Positions 30,476-43,968 of a stretch of DNA of 64,000 nt are shown here, in pieces. Position numbers and translations under genes: made by a program. Position 1 is the first letter of the stretch. Each line of letters begins with the position of its first letter. The notes below the pieces were generated by a model, which saw nothing but the letters and a program-made list of their open reading frames with translations, was not told the DNA's origin and did no database searches. The stretch comes from Ziziphus jujuba (Eukaryota; Streptophyta; Magnoliopsida; Rosales; Rhamnaceae), in contig NC_083383.1 in the NCBI RefSeq assembly GCF_031755915.1, forward strand, positions 2,484,001 through 2,548,000, given 5' to 3'.

Positions 30476-33400
30476 TCAGCTTACTTGTTGCTGGTGGCTG
30501 CCATAAACAGGATAGGTTGCATAAGCTGCAGCAGCAGCGTACATGCTTGGGTCATGAGGTGGTGGCAGAGCATATCCATAGCCATCATAAACTTGCCCTT
30601 CATAGTACGCCCCACTCCATTGATTGCTAAAATCTGCTCTAAACTGCAAAAGACAAAGAAAACCAAGTAAGAAAACAAATTGATCCCAAGAAATAAGTGA
30701 CAAATGTAAAGAGTTGATAGACAAGGATGCGATAATCTACATCCACTATTAAAGCATCGGGTGTAATTAGTGCTCTACAAGAATTACCCCTAAATGTAAT
30801 TAATATTTACAAAGCATACACTAGCCAGTCACTACCACTTGAAAAAATTTAATATGCAATAATCCAAGTGAATTGCAACCTAAACAATTCTGTTCAAGTT
30901 CATCGCATAGTGGACCCTAAAGAGGCTAAGTTGTACCAGAGGGAGATCAGATTGTTGCTTTTGCGGTTTTTAAGAAAGAGAGAAAGTGAGAGTGAGTGCC
31001 TGCTTGTTTGCTGGATTGCGACCCCATGAAAGGCGCACTGTTTGTTTGCCAATTACTGTCCCGTTCAATTTCTGCAATGCCTCCTCTGCATTATTTCTGT
31101 TGCAAGAGGTTAAAATGATCATGTGGTAACTTTCTTGGTCACTGATTAAAATTGGAAGCTAAACCTATTATAAACCTCCATATAATGACAACGGATAATA
31201 TCAGGATATCAGGAAAAAGCTTACCTGTTGGCAAATTGTACAAAGCCACATCCTTTTCCAACCGGTATTTTAACAGAGACTATCTCTCCATACTGAGAGA
31301 AAGGCTGCCTGAGATCTTCATCAGACACATTAGGATCAAGCCCTCCAACAAATATCTACAATGACAAATGAGTTATCAGGCAAAAAGGTGGAGCTGCAAA
31401 TGGTTTAAACCGTGCAAAGCTGACAAACTCACTGTTGTGTTTGAAGAATCTCCATCAGATTGGAATCCTTGGGTTGATGCACCATTTGGCACATATCCCC
31501 CTAACGAAAACAGAGCAAATTAAAGAAAATAAAGAAGAGTTATATCCAAGCAATGGGTGGCATAAAGGTAGTTCCTTCCAACAATTCAAACAGTATAATG
31601 GACACACTAATCAACTAAGATTTCTTATCAAAGCCTCTCAAGGAAAATATGCTTCCAATTACATATCTACATTAAAACATGGATTGGTGTAGGAGCAAGC
31701 GTGCCAGACTGAAAGATTTCTCTCTGTGCAGTATGATAAATACATAGAAAGGATCCTCCAAAACATACGAGAGGGAGAATATTAGGAAACTATAAATTAA
31801 GGAACTCTAATAATATATTTAAAAATAAAAAAAGTAAAGGAAAGACTAAGCAAAGTATTTGAGGTGCAATTATAAATTCTCACAAAAATGTAAAAAAACT
31901 TGAAGTACCAACTTTGGTATCAGTTAGGGGAAGCAAGTGGAAGAATTAGCTACCATGTGAAGAATACTGTTGTTGATATCCCGATGACTTCCTAGGAGTA
32001 GCAGCACCAATGCGCATAGGCCTGCTTGAACAATAAACACCATTCATTTCAGTCATGGCTTGTGACCTTTCATTATCATCCCCAAACCTCACAAAACCAT
32101 AACCCTTTGAACGGCCTGTATTGGCATCAAAGACAACTTTTGCAGCTTTAACAGATGGATATCTACTTGCAAAAGTTTCATGCAATAAACTATCTGTAAC
32201 ATCTGCTGCTAAATCTCCTACAAAAATAGATAGATCAGGAACATTATCTGAACGCTTGTCACCGGTACTAAATGTAGCCCAGTTTAGACGGAAGGGCTGT
32301 TCTGTATTAGGCATCAAAATGCCTGCATAGGTCTGTAGAACCTTTTCTGCTGTTGCATGTGAAAAAAATTCCACAAATCCATAGCCCTCAGACAAGCCAG
32401 TCTGCTTATTGCGAATTACCTTAATGGAAGCAATCTGCATGTACACGACACTATATATTAAGGAAGAGAAAGAGGTTTTATCATAGATTTCAAGTTAAGA
32501 TTTTTATTTTTGGGAAACTAAAATACTATCAACAGTCATTTTCATTGGAACAACCGGGCCTTATTATGATTCCAGCCTTCTTAAATCAATGACATCAAGT
32601 TCATCACATATAAAAAAATAAAAAATAAAAAAAAATAGAAGAATATGCAATTAGGAGAAACAAAATCATTGTATTTATTTCCCTACTTGAACGTACTAAC
32701 TGCAGAAAGAAGCGGAAAAAACCACCAAGTGATAAACAAAATGAAAAAGGCATTACTCAACATCCACCATTATATATCCCTCTTATTGTATACTAAATAT
32801 TATTTACAGGCAGCATATGGTCTGAAGAGAGCTATCCAATAAATTTCCCAAATTTGGTATTTATTAGACACAGGCTTAAGCCTCTTATCATGCTTTTTAA
32901 ACAGCCTAATATAATTCCTGTTTATCCAACTGTTACCCAGATAGAGCCGAGCCCTTCACCGGGTTAAAGCTAAAGACTTGCCTTTATGCTTCTTCATATT
33001 ATTCCTCTTCTTAATCTCCAACACATCCTCTAATTCAAGCTTTAAGTTTTCTATTGCCTACAATGTAATACCCATTTATTTACTATTAGTTCACATAAAT
33101 AACATAAGCCGTAAGAGACAAGTAAAAATCAAGCAAGCAAATTTTAACAATCTAAACATTAATGAAAATTAGATAATGCACGCAAATTACCTCAAATTAA
33201 GCTTCCAATATTTAATCCTAATTATAGTCTTACCCAAACAAATAAACGAACAATCTAATAACAAATCAAAATAACAACAGCAACAACAAAAGCAAATCGA
33301 GCCCAAAGATTCAACGCAACAATTAAAAAAAAAAAAAAAAAATCCAACCGGCAAATAAAGGATATGAAACATGACATTATGAATGAACGAATAAATGCAG

Positions 33401-33840
33401 TCAGTCCTACATGAAGACGTTACGTGTAAAGAGAAAGAACATGGGGAAAAGGAGAAAAAGAAAGGGAATTGAACCTCGCCAGTGGAAACGAAGCAGGTGT
33501 GAAGGTAATTCTCATCCATCCAGTGATGTAAATCTCCGACCCAGATGGTTTTGTTCTCGCCGCTAGATCCCTGCTGCTGCTGGTGCTGTTGTTGTTGCTG
33601 CTGTGGATGTTGCACGTGCTGGTGTTGCTGCTGCTGGTACTGGTGGTACGCCATGTAGTGCTGCGGTGGTGGCGCCGCGTAATGCTGAGGCGGCATCATA
33701 TGGTGCTGCATTACCATGGTCGCCGCCGGGTACTGCATCGCCATCCACTGCTGCTGTGGCAGCGGTGGCGGTTGTTGCCGTTGATTCTGTTCCTGTTGCT
33801 GTTGCTGTTGCTGTGAGGAATCAGAACCGTTGGTTTGCAT
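30476..33840 (-). CDS. RBP45/RBP47-type RNA-binding protein with three RRMs (frame disrupted in exon 5)
   Basis: Minus-strand exons: 33475-33840, 31954-32434, 31433-31500, 31225-31355, 31000-31097, 30476-30643. Residues about 8-97 are Gln-rich (CAG/CAA runs) with Met/His/Pro. RRM1 starts at KTIWVGDLHHWMDENYLH, RRM2 at LSIFVGDLAADVTD with GRSKGYGFVRF, and RRM3 at IFVGGLDPNVSDEDL with KGCGFVQF. The C-terminus is Tyr/Ala-rich and ends HQQQVS. The family binds U-rich and poly(A) RNA and enters stress granules (RBP47). Exon 5 has 98 nt where 97 are needed: the base run GAGGAGGGC replaces the expected GAGGAGGC and shifts the frame in RRM3. Without the extra base the protein would have 436 aa. The exon 5 donor is GC, not GT. 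This is either a sequence error or a broken allele. Confidence 0.9.
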
Positions 33841-35884
33841 CTTCCCTTTTCTCTTTCTCTCTGTGTATGTGGCGTGGCTCTGTTAATTAATGAGACACAG
33901 ATTGAAACCCCTTGAAAAGAAAAAACTAACCAATCTTTCTAAGTTATGGAGATTAGAAAGCTTGTTTGGATTCTGGGTGGGTATGGTTTTGTTTTTTTTT
34001 TTTTTTTTTGTTTTAAGTTAGGAGGAGGCAGGCGTGGCCTGGTTGTGTTGTGAAGGGAGCTTGGAGAAGGGGACGCAAAGAGGAAGAACACGGTTAGGGT
34101 CTTAGAGCATGATTTATTTTAGAGGATGACGGATTCATGGGTTGGCTTCGTAAAACGCGGTTATTCTTTGCACCGTTTGATCAGGCGGTTGAGTATGATC
34201 CCCACCGTTTATTTTTTATAAAAGATGGGGATATACATTGAGACTGTTGTGGTTTCTTCTCTTATGGATCCGCCGCCAGCTGCGTTGGTTTGGATTTGGG
34301 TTTCCATCTTTTCAGATTTCTTTTATATTTTTCAATTTTTTAAGGATTTTTTTTTTTTAATTAAGAATTATTTTCATTAACTTCATTCACCTTCCCGCAC
34401 TTGACGTCACACAATCTTTTCTGAAATTTAGTGAAAATAAATTCTTTACTGCGGTGAAAAGTGGAAAAGAATAAAATTCTGAGTTACAATGACAAAGAGT
34501 ACCAAATTCCGAAAAGGGGAAACCTATCAGAGTGTTTTCAGTGGACAATTGGTAGCTCTTGGTTACTTCTGATAGTTAGTAAATTGGTAATTTCTCAAAA
34601 ACTCATGGTAGCTAATTAGAACTCCCAAATTACTATAAATAGACAGAAAGATTGACCAAATATTTATAACTGCAGATGGAAATTGTGAGGATCGCTAATA
34701 TAAATCGTTGCAACTAGGTTAGTAAGTGAAGAGTTACGTGTAGAATTTCCTAATAATAAATATGTTAGTTTGAATATCTCCTCAGCAAATACATGTGCCA
34801 TAAGGGCAATTCAATGGGCAGCACCTTGTTTGTTTGTTTTTCTTTAATTTTTTATAAGGCATTTTCTTTTTGACGTGTGTTAAATAAACGTGGGGAATTT
34901 TTTGGCTAGACGTCTAATTGAACCTCTGTTCCAGTCCTTGGTGATTAGAGATTTAAAAATGTGTTTTTTTTTTAAAATAATAATAAATTGATTAATTGAA
35001 AGTTTATTTTCTTCAAAATACGAAAAATTAAACATTTATTGGGAGATCAATTCGCCATTCTCGTTTTCTAAGATTTAGAATAACCATGGTTACTTTTAGC
35101 CAGAAAATAAATAAATAAATAATAGAATAACCTTGGTTACATTTAGAAATCAGTATGGTGATGCTAATGCCTACATGATACAATCAACATACTTGCACAC
35201 TGTTACAATTTGTTAGTAACAATAAAATATTGATATGACATTTTTAGCAAAAGATAAAATATATATATTGCGATGACATATAGGCTCTTTCAATTTATAT
35301 AAATTTATTCATTTTAATAAGATGATATTCATTATTTCATTTGTCTACATATCCAATTTAAATAAAAGAGAGCCGAATTATCAACATGGAGTTGGACAAG
35401 TTTTATGATCCAAATAAATAGATCTATTATTTTGCTATTGAACAGAATATTTTTGAAAAAAATATATAATATAAACCTAAAGGATAAAATTACAACTAAT
35501 TGTAATGCATTGATTTACTTTTTTTTTTTTTTTTTTTTTTGGGGTGAAACGCATTCATTTATTTATTAGTATCAGATCAACAACATGTTACTTCTAAAAT
35601 GAGGAGAACTGGAAAAGTCAACAAAATCCTGGATGAACATGAAATGGTAATAAACTGAATGTATATAGTCAAAGTCAAAGCTAGCTGAACTGTGAGTATC
35701 TGGGCCTTGGTTTGGGAGGAGCTACTACTTAGAAGCTGATTCCGCATCTTAAACAAATCCAACAAATTCATCGCCACTAAATTGGTATCCATCGTCAGTT
35801 TAAACAAACGTCTTCATTCAGGTTCCCTAAACTCTAAGCCCCTTAAAACTAAACTCTCCCAATTATTTATTTTCATTTTTTATT

Positions 35885-35919
<35 letters not shown>

Positions 35920-37157
35920 ATGAATCAAAACCAAACCCTCTCTCTCTCTCTCTCTCTCTCTCTAACTATCTTGGAATTTATATGACTTTCTAATTACTTT
36001 CTTTGGCAAAAGCACTTTGGATGATATATAATGCACAGTCCGTTAGCAGTACTTCTTTCGAATCCATGAGCTTTTCATGATTCTGACGGTCGGACACCTT
36101 ACTTCTTTAAATATATTTTTAATTAGATATAAATGCATCTACTTTGACCGTTGATAAATATTCTGGTTTATACATACACTCCTACCACATATATGTATAT
36201 ATATACGTAAGTTAAATTTAAAAAAATAAAAATAAATAAATAAATATATATATATATGTAAGTTAGTAAAATAATTAGCGCTACAAACTTTTTCATTTTT
36301 TTTTATTTTTATTTTTTATATTAGCGCCACAGCTTAGAAAAATATAAGTTAACATAGAAAAAGAGCTATGCCTTTTTGTAGCATAAGTACTGTATATTAT
36401 TTATAGCAAGATGGTTGCGGTGCTTATGCAAATAATACCTTTAATTCCTTTTTGGTTCATGTTTAAAAATATTTTCAGTTTCTGAAACTACTGGCTAAGT
36501 AAGATCAATATAATATATGTTTTACCCAAAGATAGATAAATTATGTATATATTATTGATCATTATCCTGCAGTATCGATCGATATATACCTATTTTAATG
36601 GAAAAAATAACAGGGGATATTATATTTATTATGATGATACCACATAAAAATTTATTTGTAATCACAAAATTTAAAAGGTTTAAATTAAAATCTAAAAAAA
36701 GGGTAAATTCACATAAACATAATACATATATATAATTATTATGTACAAATATATAAAAATATAAACCAGCACCAAATGGAGGAAATTCGGAAAATACTCA
36801 AGATGCATGGAGAAAAATACATTTGGTGACGAAAGTCCAACTTTTATTAATTGATATGTATATAAAGATGCATCATAAAACACAAGCCCAGAAGGGAAAG
36901 GAATTGCATAGACATTGCAGTAAGGGAATATTTAAACTACTAATCTACATGCAGATAATAAATTAAGTTCATGAGCTAATCTCACTCATATCTTAATAAT
37001 CTAAATTATTCACAATGAAAGGTAAGCCATTAATTTATTTGTTTTTTCATAGTAGGGATAATGATTACAGCTGATGAGCAGTTAATTAGAAATCATGCAT
37101 GCTTTTTCAAGCCATGGAATATAAAATAGTATATTATATAGTAATATATATAGATAT
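33841..37157. other. Intergenic region
   Basis: The first few hundred bases upstream of 33841 on the minus strand are the RNA-binding gene's promoter. The rest is AT-rich with no recognised coding region. It holds a poly-T run at about 35519-35540, an AT run at 35889-35916 and a TC run at 35938-35963. Confidence 0.6.
35889..35963. repeat. AT and TC microsatellites
   Basis: An AT run at 35889-35916 and a TC run at 35938-35963, separated by about 20 bp. Confidence 0.85.
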
Positions 37158-37574
37158 CTAGTGGTTTGGACCTATGCTTGAAGGTCCAGTGGAATGACCA
37201 GCACCGGGACTGTGGCCTGGCGCTGTGGGTCGCATATCATTGCTTTTGCTTATAACAGTATCAGCTCCATCAACACTTGGAGGACTATTATAGCTTTCTT
37301 CGGCTGTTGGCTTATTGGAATCTGCAGCCTCTTCTGAAAAGTCACCGTGCAAGTCACGATTATTTTTGCAACCATTTTTTCCCAACATGTCTCTCACCAC
37401 TTTCCCATTAACTGTCGCATAGTTTTTGCAGTCCCTCTTTTTGTTCTTCAACGATCTTGCTTCTATACAAATAATTCCATAATAAAACATCAAAACAAGG
37501 AGGAAAACACAAGCGCAAATTTGATTGACTTTGGCCATGAAATTGGAGGCAAAGAGGAGGATTATAAACTTCAA
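37158..37574 (-). CDS. CEP (C-terminally encoded peptide) hormone precursor
   Basis: A single-exon frame of 138 aa. The more likely start is the internal MAKVNQ at 37538, giving 126 aa with a clear signal peptide (ICACVFLLVLMFYYGII) and a cleavage region near EARSL. A Lys/Asn/acid-rich variable middle follows. Near the C-terminus stands DMRPTAPGHSPGAGH, which fits the 15-residue CEP consensus (compare DFRPTNPGNSPGVGH of CEP1), and the tail STGPSSIGPNH follows. CEPs are secreted, proline-hydroxylated root-to-shoot signals of nitrogen starvation, read by CEPR kinases. There is one CEP domain. Residue 2 is Met where Phe or Val is more usual. A TATAAATA box at 37681-37688 (minus) lies about 145 bp upstream of the ATG. 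The gene stands alone between long gene-free stretches. Confidence 0.88.
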   Translation of the reverse strand: MKFIILLFASNFMAKVNQICACVFLLVLMFYYGIICIEARSLKNKKRDCKNYATVNGKVVRDMLGKNGCKNNRDLHGDFSEEAADSNKPTAEESYNSPPSVDGADTVISKSNDMRPTAPGHSPGAGHSTGPSSIGPNH

Positions 37575-37680
37575 GAAAGAGAAAAAGCAAGAGAATTATA
37601 AAGAGGGAACTATAAGCATATAAGAGAGAGCTGAGAGAGCTGGTGTATGGTGTGAGTCTCATTGAATATATAATCCGCGG

Positions 37681-37688
37681 TATTTATA
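37681..37688 (-). promoter_or_regulatory. TATA box of the CEP gene
   Basis: TATAAATA on the minus strand (preceded by TC). It is followed by pyrimidine-rich leader sequence, and the CEP start lies about 145 bp downstream. The match is good, but such words are frequent in AT-rich DNA. Confidence 0.6.
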
Positions 37689-37689
37689 G

Positions 37690-38284
37690 ACTTTTGGGTG
37701 AGTGAGTTTGCGTAATTAAACAAAGGAAAATAACCAATTAATTAATTGTTCATAGAATGTGGATCATTAATAGTTATAATGGGTGGTTTTCTAAGCCAAG
37801 AAAAAAGGGACGCAGTGGTGTATCGTTTTCAAACGGCCTTATGATGAGATTCTCTCCTCGAATGGAACTGTGAGGGTATATACTTTTATTATCTTATATG
37901 TTGCTTTCAGTATCATTCTCTCCAAATTTGCATGTGCCATGCAACAATGCAAATTCTAGTTTCAGTTACCATGTATCTATTTTACTCTTTGAAGAAATGT
38001 TACATGCCAGCAAGGAAAAATGAATAAAATATCTTAGAAATAGTGGGTAACACCTTCTTCTTTCACCCACTAGCTGGGACTGATGAGACGTTTCTGGTAC
38101 GAATCCAGCATTTGACTTTGTTTTTGGCCCTTCAATCTTTTGCTGCCAGAAAAAGTTCATGAAAAAACTGTTAATCCATCAGATTTTCACGTGCCAACAT
38201 GGTCACATACTCAAGAGATCTCTCTGAAAGTGATACCGCAGCAAAAAAAAGAAAAAAAAGCCTTGTTACTCCTTAGAATAGGTA

Positions 38285-38315
<31 letters not shown>

Positions 38316-41186
38316 CCATTTTCCTAGCTAACTTTGATCTTAATTTATTTTTCATTGTTATATATGCTTCTACTTTCTTTATTATTGTGGGCGCACAAGT
38401 TTCCTTGTTAGCTGGATTATTTAGTTGAATTCCCTATTTGGCAAGTGGAAACTAATCAAGGAGGGGGTTCTAGATTAGCTCGTTAATAATAAAGAATTAA
38501 TGCCTAAGTTTGTGCTCTTTAATAGAAGCAATTAATAGGCATATGGTCAATTAAATAACTTCAAAGAATCATGCATCATCTGTTTGTTTACTTGGCTCAT
38601 ACTTGCTGGTGCCAAAGTAAAGTTTTTCAAATAATTAACTGCATTAGATGACAATCTTCTGTCCTAGTTCCTGTCCAAACTTGTGATTGAATCTCAGTTA
38701 TTATTATTATTATTTTTTCATTTAGATATATTTTATTTTTCTTGTTAATGGTTTTAATTTAAAAAATATGTCATCTTATTATTGATGGACAGGAAAAAAA
38801 ATCACAAAAAAAATCCTAATCTGCATTATAACTACTGTTAACATAATCAAATTAACACGGTTGGGGAAGTAATAGGAAGGGGTAAAACTAATCGTTGGAA
38901 GAAAAATAAAAATATCGGTTTGGTTATGATGATATGAATCTGGTTAGGATTTTGTGGGGCACGTTTTGCAGCAAATTTTTTTTCCAGGACAGTCGCAATG
39001 TTTTAGTTGAGCACTTAAATTGGCCATCATCCTAGACCCTTCTCAATAGAAGGGTATGAAGCTTCTAAATAATTCCCTCTGAACCTCTTTTTTCATGGAA
39101 CTCCACGCTCTGTTTTCTCTCCCCTGATCATCACAGATCCGGATATATGTACAAGAACATAAGTACTACATTTACATATTTATAATACATATATAAAACT
39201 AAACTTGGAAATGGACCAAGTTAGGAGGATTTGAGGCATGCATTCTCAGGATATTGGCATAAAAATTATATTCAGGTGGGAAATTGAAGTTTAACCACCT
39301 GGTCAGCACAGAAATTAATTAATATATAAAAGCACAAGCAGAGGGATCCTAAAAGTAAAAATATAACATGATGGTTGGAGACATGATGATTAAGAAAATG
39401 AAGATTTGATTGAGCATACTAAATCGATATTTGGTGAAGTTAATCAAAGATTTAGGCATTACTAAAAATATTGCAAGTGATGTTTGTGGAAGTGCGCACT
39501 AAACATATTAAAAAACTTTTTGCCAGTAAAAGAAAGGTGCACAAAGTTTCAAACCCCACAGAAATCCCACACTAAGGCCTCTTTGTCTATTTGCGTATCC
39601 GAACAAGGAAACTAGTAGTCAAATGAAACTGATGTTTTCTAAAATATTCCGTGTCCCATCCTTCTTCTCTCTCTGACTTTCATGAGCTTAGAAAATTAAG
39701 ACTAAAAAGGGGCTGCTAATGTTTGAAATTGAAAGGGGGAAGTATGCCCTTTATCAGGTATTGGCTCCTCAAGTCAGGGAAGTTCTTCCTTCTCTGATTT
39801 TCTCTCAGTCGGTGCAGTTGGACCCTAGAAAATGGACGCTCTCTTTCTCAAAGTCACTGTCAGTGATTATTTCACAAACGTGCGGTTGGGAGCGGAGCAA
39901 CTATACAAAAGGTTCCTTTTTACCTTATTTATTTTTTTTAGAGATGAAAGCATTAGAGCATTAGAGCAGCCGTCAAATCCTAACCGTTCATCTTATAGTT
40001 GAAATCAGGTGCATGGGTATCTTTTCGAGCACAAGCACTGCTACTACAGTATTACTCCCAATTGGAAGGAGTCCGAATGTAATAATACATATATATATAT
40101 ATATATATAGTCCATATGCCGATCAACTTCGAAATTGATATTTTAAAAAAAAATATTAATTTTGTTGGTATATATATATATATATATGTTATCATTATTA
40201 TTATAATAGTTATCTTTGTCCATCAAAATAAAATAAATATAATATAGGAGATATCTTAATGAAAAATTAAAATTTTATTATTGGTCAGATAAAAATCGAA
40301 GCAGAAAAATGAGAACATAAGAAACCTATCCAATTGAAAGGGCCAAAGCGTTCTGGCACAAAAAAAACATGCAAATGGCCAAAGTGGTATTCATTTTGTT
40401 AATCTTGACCCATCCAGCTTTTTAAATTTATATATTTCCAAATTTACCATGCCAAGTTATGGACCTTCCGGTTGATTCTAGAGTATACTTATCCAACAAA
40501 TTTTATTTTATTTTTGGTGAATATATACCCAACAAATTGGTTGTACAATATCACAAAAAAAAAAAAAAAAAAAAAAAACTAATTGGTAGTAGAAAGTTGT
40601 TACAAAATCTAAATAATATCGCAACTTCATCGAAAACAATTAATAATTTTCCGTTCCGAAGAAGATTTATCGTGTGGGTGTTTCTCAAATCCAATTCTTG
40701 AAGATGTTATAGTGCTGATAATTTATGGATGAATGATGAAGCACATGGAAATCCATGTGCGGCGTTGACAGTGAGCAGTCATGGTAAACAAAGTAAAGAA
40801 TGGGACTGATAGTAATTATTAAGCGTTAAAAGTTGTTTTACATCATTCCCCATTCAAAATCGGACTAATTACTATTTCAATAGAAATGAAACCATTAGCA
40901 AGTCAAATTGTCTATCTTAGCGAAACCTCATTCGTCTTGACGTGATGACATTTTCCCCTTCATACGCAAAATCAATCATACTCTGTTTTTGTGTGTCACT
41001 TATCAGAGCAAGCTCTTAACCATGTTATTTATTTATTTATGATACAATTTTGAAGTTAGAAAATAGTTTGGTCGAATACTCTTTGATTCAGTTCTCAAAA
41101 TCTCTGTCAGTCGCGCGGCTGTGGCATTGATGATAGGGCTAGATCCTAGGCTGTAAATAATCTAACATCTTACATTCCATGTGAAA
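37690..41186. other. Gene-free AT-rich stretch
   Basis: No recognised gene on either strand. Contains a poly-T tract near 38289-38315, TA runs near 40088-40110 and 40170-40188, and a poly-A run near 40555-40578. Open frames such as 39719-39964 and 40459-40701 are short and have no domain. Confidence 0.6.
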
Positions 41187-41191
41187 CTACT
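41187..41191. repeat. Target-site duplication, left of solo LTR
   Basis: CTACT, identical to 43969-43973. Confidence 0.82.
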
Positions 41192-43968
41192 TGTAACACC
41201 TCGTACCAAAGTACAATGGAAATTTTCCAACTTTGACTGAGGTTGACCGTTGATCGTTGATTGAAGGGGTCAAAAATTAACTTTTTGACTCGGATGGAAT
41301 TATAGGTTGACTGAGGTACCGTTACGAAGTACACGTTGGCACGAGTTCGTATACTAGTAGCACGTTAAAAACGGAGCTACGGTTTGAAAGATATGAGCAA
41401 AACAAGTTGAGGTCCAAACTGTCCAAGGATGCCCGAGTTGACTTTTTATTCATGCAAAGTTGAGCTTTGACTCATGCATGGTTGTGAAGTACTAGTCGAT
41501 ATAAGTCCATAGACTAGCGGCACGTACGATTTGGACATGTGTTTTGAAAATTATGGAACGATTTGGACTAGCGGCACCATGATGAGATACCACATGTTAA
41601 CCATGCTTAATACCATATTATTTTATTATTGTTAATTTATATAATAATATTATTTTTAATATTATTTAATTATTTTATTTTATTTTATTTTATTTTTATT
41701 TCTTTTTCTTTTCTTTTTTTCTTTTCCCCCACGTGGAAAAACACCCGGCCCCCACCCGAAGCCTTCTTCTTCCTTCTTCTTCTTCTTCCTCGTTCTTCCT
41801 TTCCTTTCCTTCTTCCTCTCGGGCCCTCGCCGTTTCTTCATTTCCGGCCACCGAACGGCCACACGCGTGGGCCACCGGTGAAGCCCAGTTCCCAGCGACC
41901 CCGACCTCCAAGTTTCCCAGCCAGACGCCGTCGGATGCTCCCAGATCGGGCCGGTGAAGTCGGCGGCGGCGGGTTAAGTTTTTCCGGTGATTCTCACCGT
42001 TTCCGGCCAACCCAGCTCGACCCATACCTCTATCTCACAATTTTCGACCCCTCTGAGTCCATTTCCGGGGTTAGATTGCCCAAAATCCCCACTGTTTGAG
42101 AGATCCCTCAAGTTTAAACTCGGCCGATGCTTTTCGACCAAATTTCGGCCATCGCCGGTTGAATTGAGCTCAATGGAGGTCGGTAATGTGATCCTCATCT
42201 CACAAGCTTTCCATAGACATATAATTTGTCAATTTTGGTTAACGTTTGTCTTTAACCCCCAGGTACCGGGTATTATTTATCCGAATAAAATATTAATTTA
42301 TTTGACTGTGTAATGTTGTTGTTCTAGGAGCACGTGTGCGTTGTGGAATCGATCCTATGGTGGATCGTGATTTAATTACGTGCTCCAGGTGAGTGACCCA
42401 CCTTTAAAACTATTTTGGGGTGATTAATTATATTTATGGTGTGTTAAATTGATATCTGAAATTATGTTCATATGGTGGAAATTTAATTATAATTTTGGAA
42501 AAATATTATTTTATAAGTACGTATATGTTTATTGCTGCTAAATGAAAATTGGTTTATTAATGGATTTTTTATCATTATTGTGATTTAATTGTATTTATTA
42601 CACATGAGCAAGGTATTTTCATAAATTAATTGTGTCTGGATTTTTATATTATTTTTTGGGTAGAATTGGTTTAAATATTTTAAGGAAAATATTTGTTTAA
42701 ATTGGTGGTTTCAAATTTGATAATTATACCCGTGGAATATTATTTGTTGGACTTTGTGCTACGAGAAAAATTATTGGTATATTGTTATCGATGGTTTCGT
42801 ACTGGAAATGTTAAAGGAAAATGTGAGATGGTGAATTTGAAAACTGATATATTTTCCACGGTGATTTTGGAAAAATCGGTACGGTAATAATTAATTTAAT
42901 AATTGGTTTTGGACGCATTCATACAGTATTGGTGTTCTGGTTGTATATGTGGATTAGCGCACAAGTTATTATGTCTCCCCTGAGTTGCCATTGGACCGAG
43001 GGCAGACAAGTCTTATATATTGCGCATTAGCCGCCCCCCTCCGTGGCCGGGATGACGGTTTCAGCAGCGGTGCTGTCGGGACGCCGAAGTACCATATGCA
43101 AGTTTTTCTTTTTAACCTCCCCGCCAGTCGGTGCTCTGGACGTTGGGTATCGGAGGGCATCACTGGTATATGGTGTGGTGCGTCAAGTATAAAATTTTCA
43201 GATAAAAATTTCAAACCCTAAAGTGTTCAAAAATTATTTATTACATTTTATTTATATTTGGGTTATTTATTTATTATTCATTCAATTGATTGATCCCTTG
43301 GTTTTCGGGAAATACGAATAATGGTTTTTGTGAAAATGTTTTAAAAGGAGAACATTTCTAACGGAGTGAATAGTGAGGGTTTTGAGAGAAATTATTATTT
43401 TCAATTGTTTGTTATTTATTTATTTATTTATTTGTTGGTATTAATTAAATTCCTTTACTTGTTATATTATTAATATTAAAAAGTGTACAGTAGATAGGGT
43501 CACTCAATGAGATGATTAGCATCTCATATTTTTAAATTCCGTTCCTTTAGGTGCAAAGGATGGTAGACGTTCTTCTGGAGAGAACCTAATCCCCGTCGCT
43601 ATCTCAGTTCGAGAAGTTACCTTTGTCTTCATTTATTTCAATTGAAATATTTCTTTCATTCTTGTTGTATCCTATGCTTAATAGTACTTCATGAAGTTTT
43701 GTATACTGTCTCGGACATTTTATGTATTAATTATACACGGGATTACTGTTATTCATTTGGAGTGCTGTAATTTGTGGAATCAAATTGTAGTATTGTGGGA
43801 GGAATAAGGGGATGAATATAGAAGTGTGTTTTCAGTGCAGAAAATTTATAATAAGTCCAACCCTTAGGGGAGGTTCTACCGGATTTTCCATTGAAGGGTC
43901 CGATAGGATTTTCCTGGGATCAAAGCTTGTCTAGGATTCGGGTGAGGAATTTTGAATGGCTGTTGACA
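41192..43968. mobile_element. Solo LTR of a retrotransposon, 2777 bp
   Basis: The element begins TGTAACACC at 41192 and ends GTTGACA at 43968, showing the TG...CA ends of LTRs (outer bases TGT/ACA). It is flanked by the identical 5-bp CTACT at 41187-41191 and 43969-43973, as produced by retrotransposon integrase. No gag or pol coding, primer-binding site or second LTR is present, so this is a solo LTR left by LTR-LTR recombination. It contains GC-rich patches (about 41740-42000 and 42960-43190) whose multi-frame open frames are not genes. The length suits large Ty3/gypsy-type LTRs, but the family is not determined. Its right end is about 2.1 kb upstream of the metallophosphoesterase start. 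Confidence 0.87.

Noticed and set aside
33583..33890. Leu- and Ala-rich plus-strand frames
   Set aside because: Antisense readings of the CAG-rich, Gln-rich first exon of the RNA-binding gene.
41629..42313. Pro/Ser-rich frames of up to 156 aa on both strands
   Set aside because: They lie inside the solo LTR in a GC-rich patch open in several frames; no gag or pol motif.
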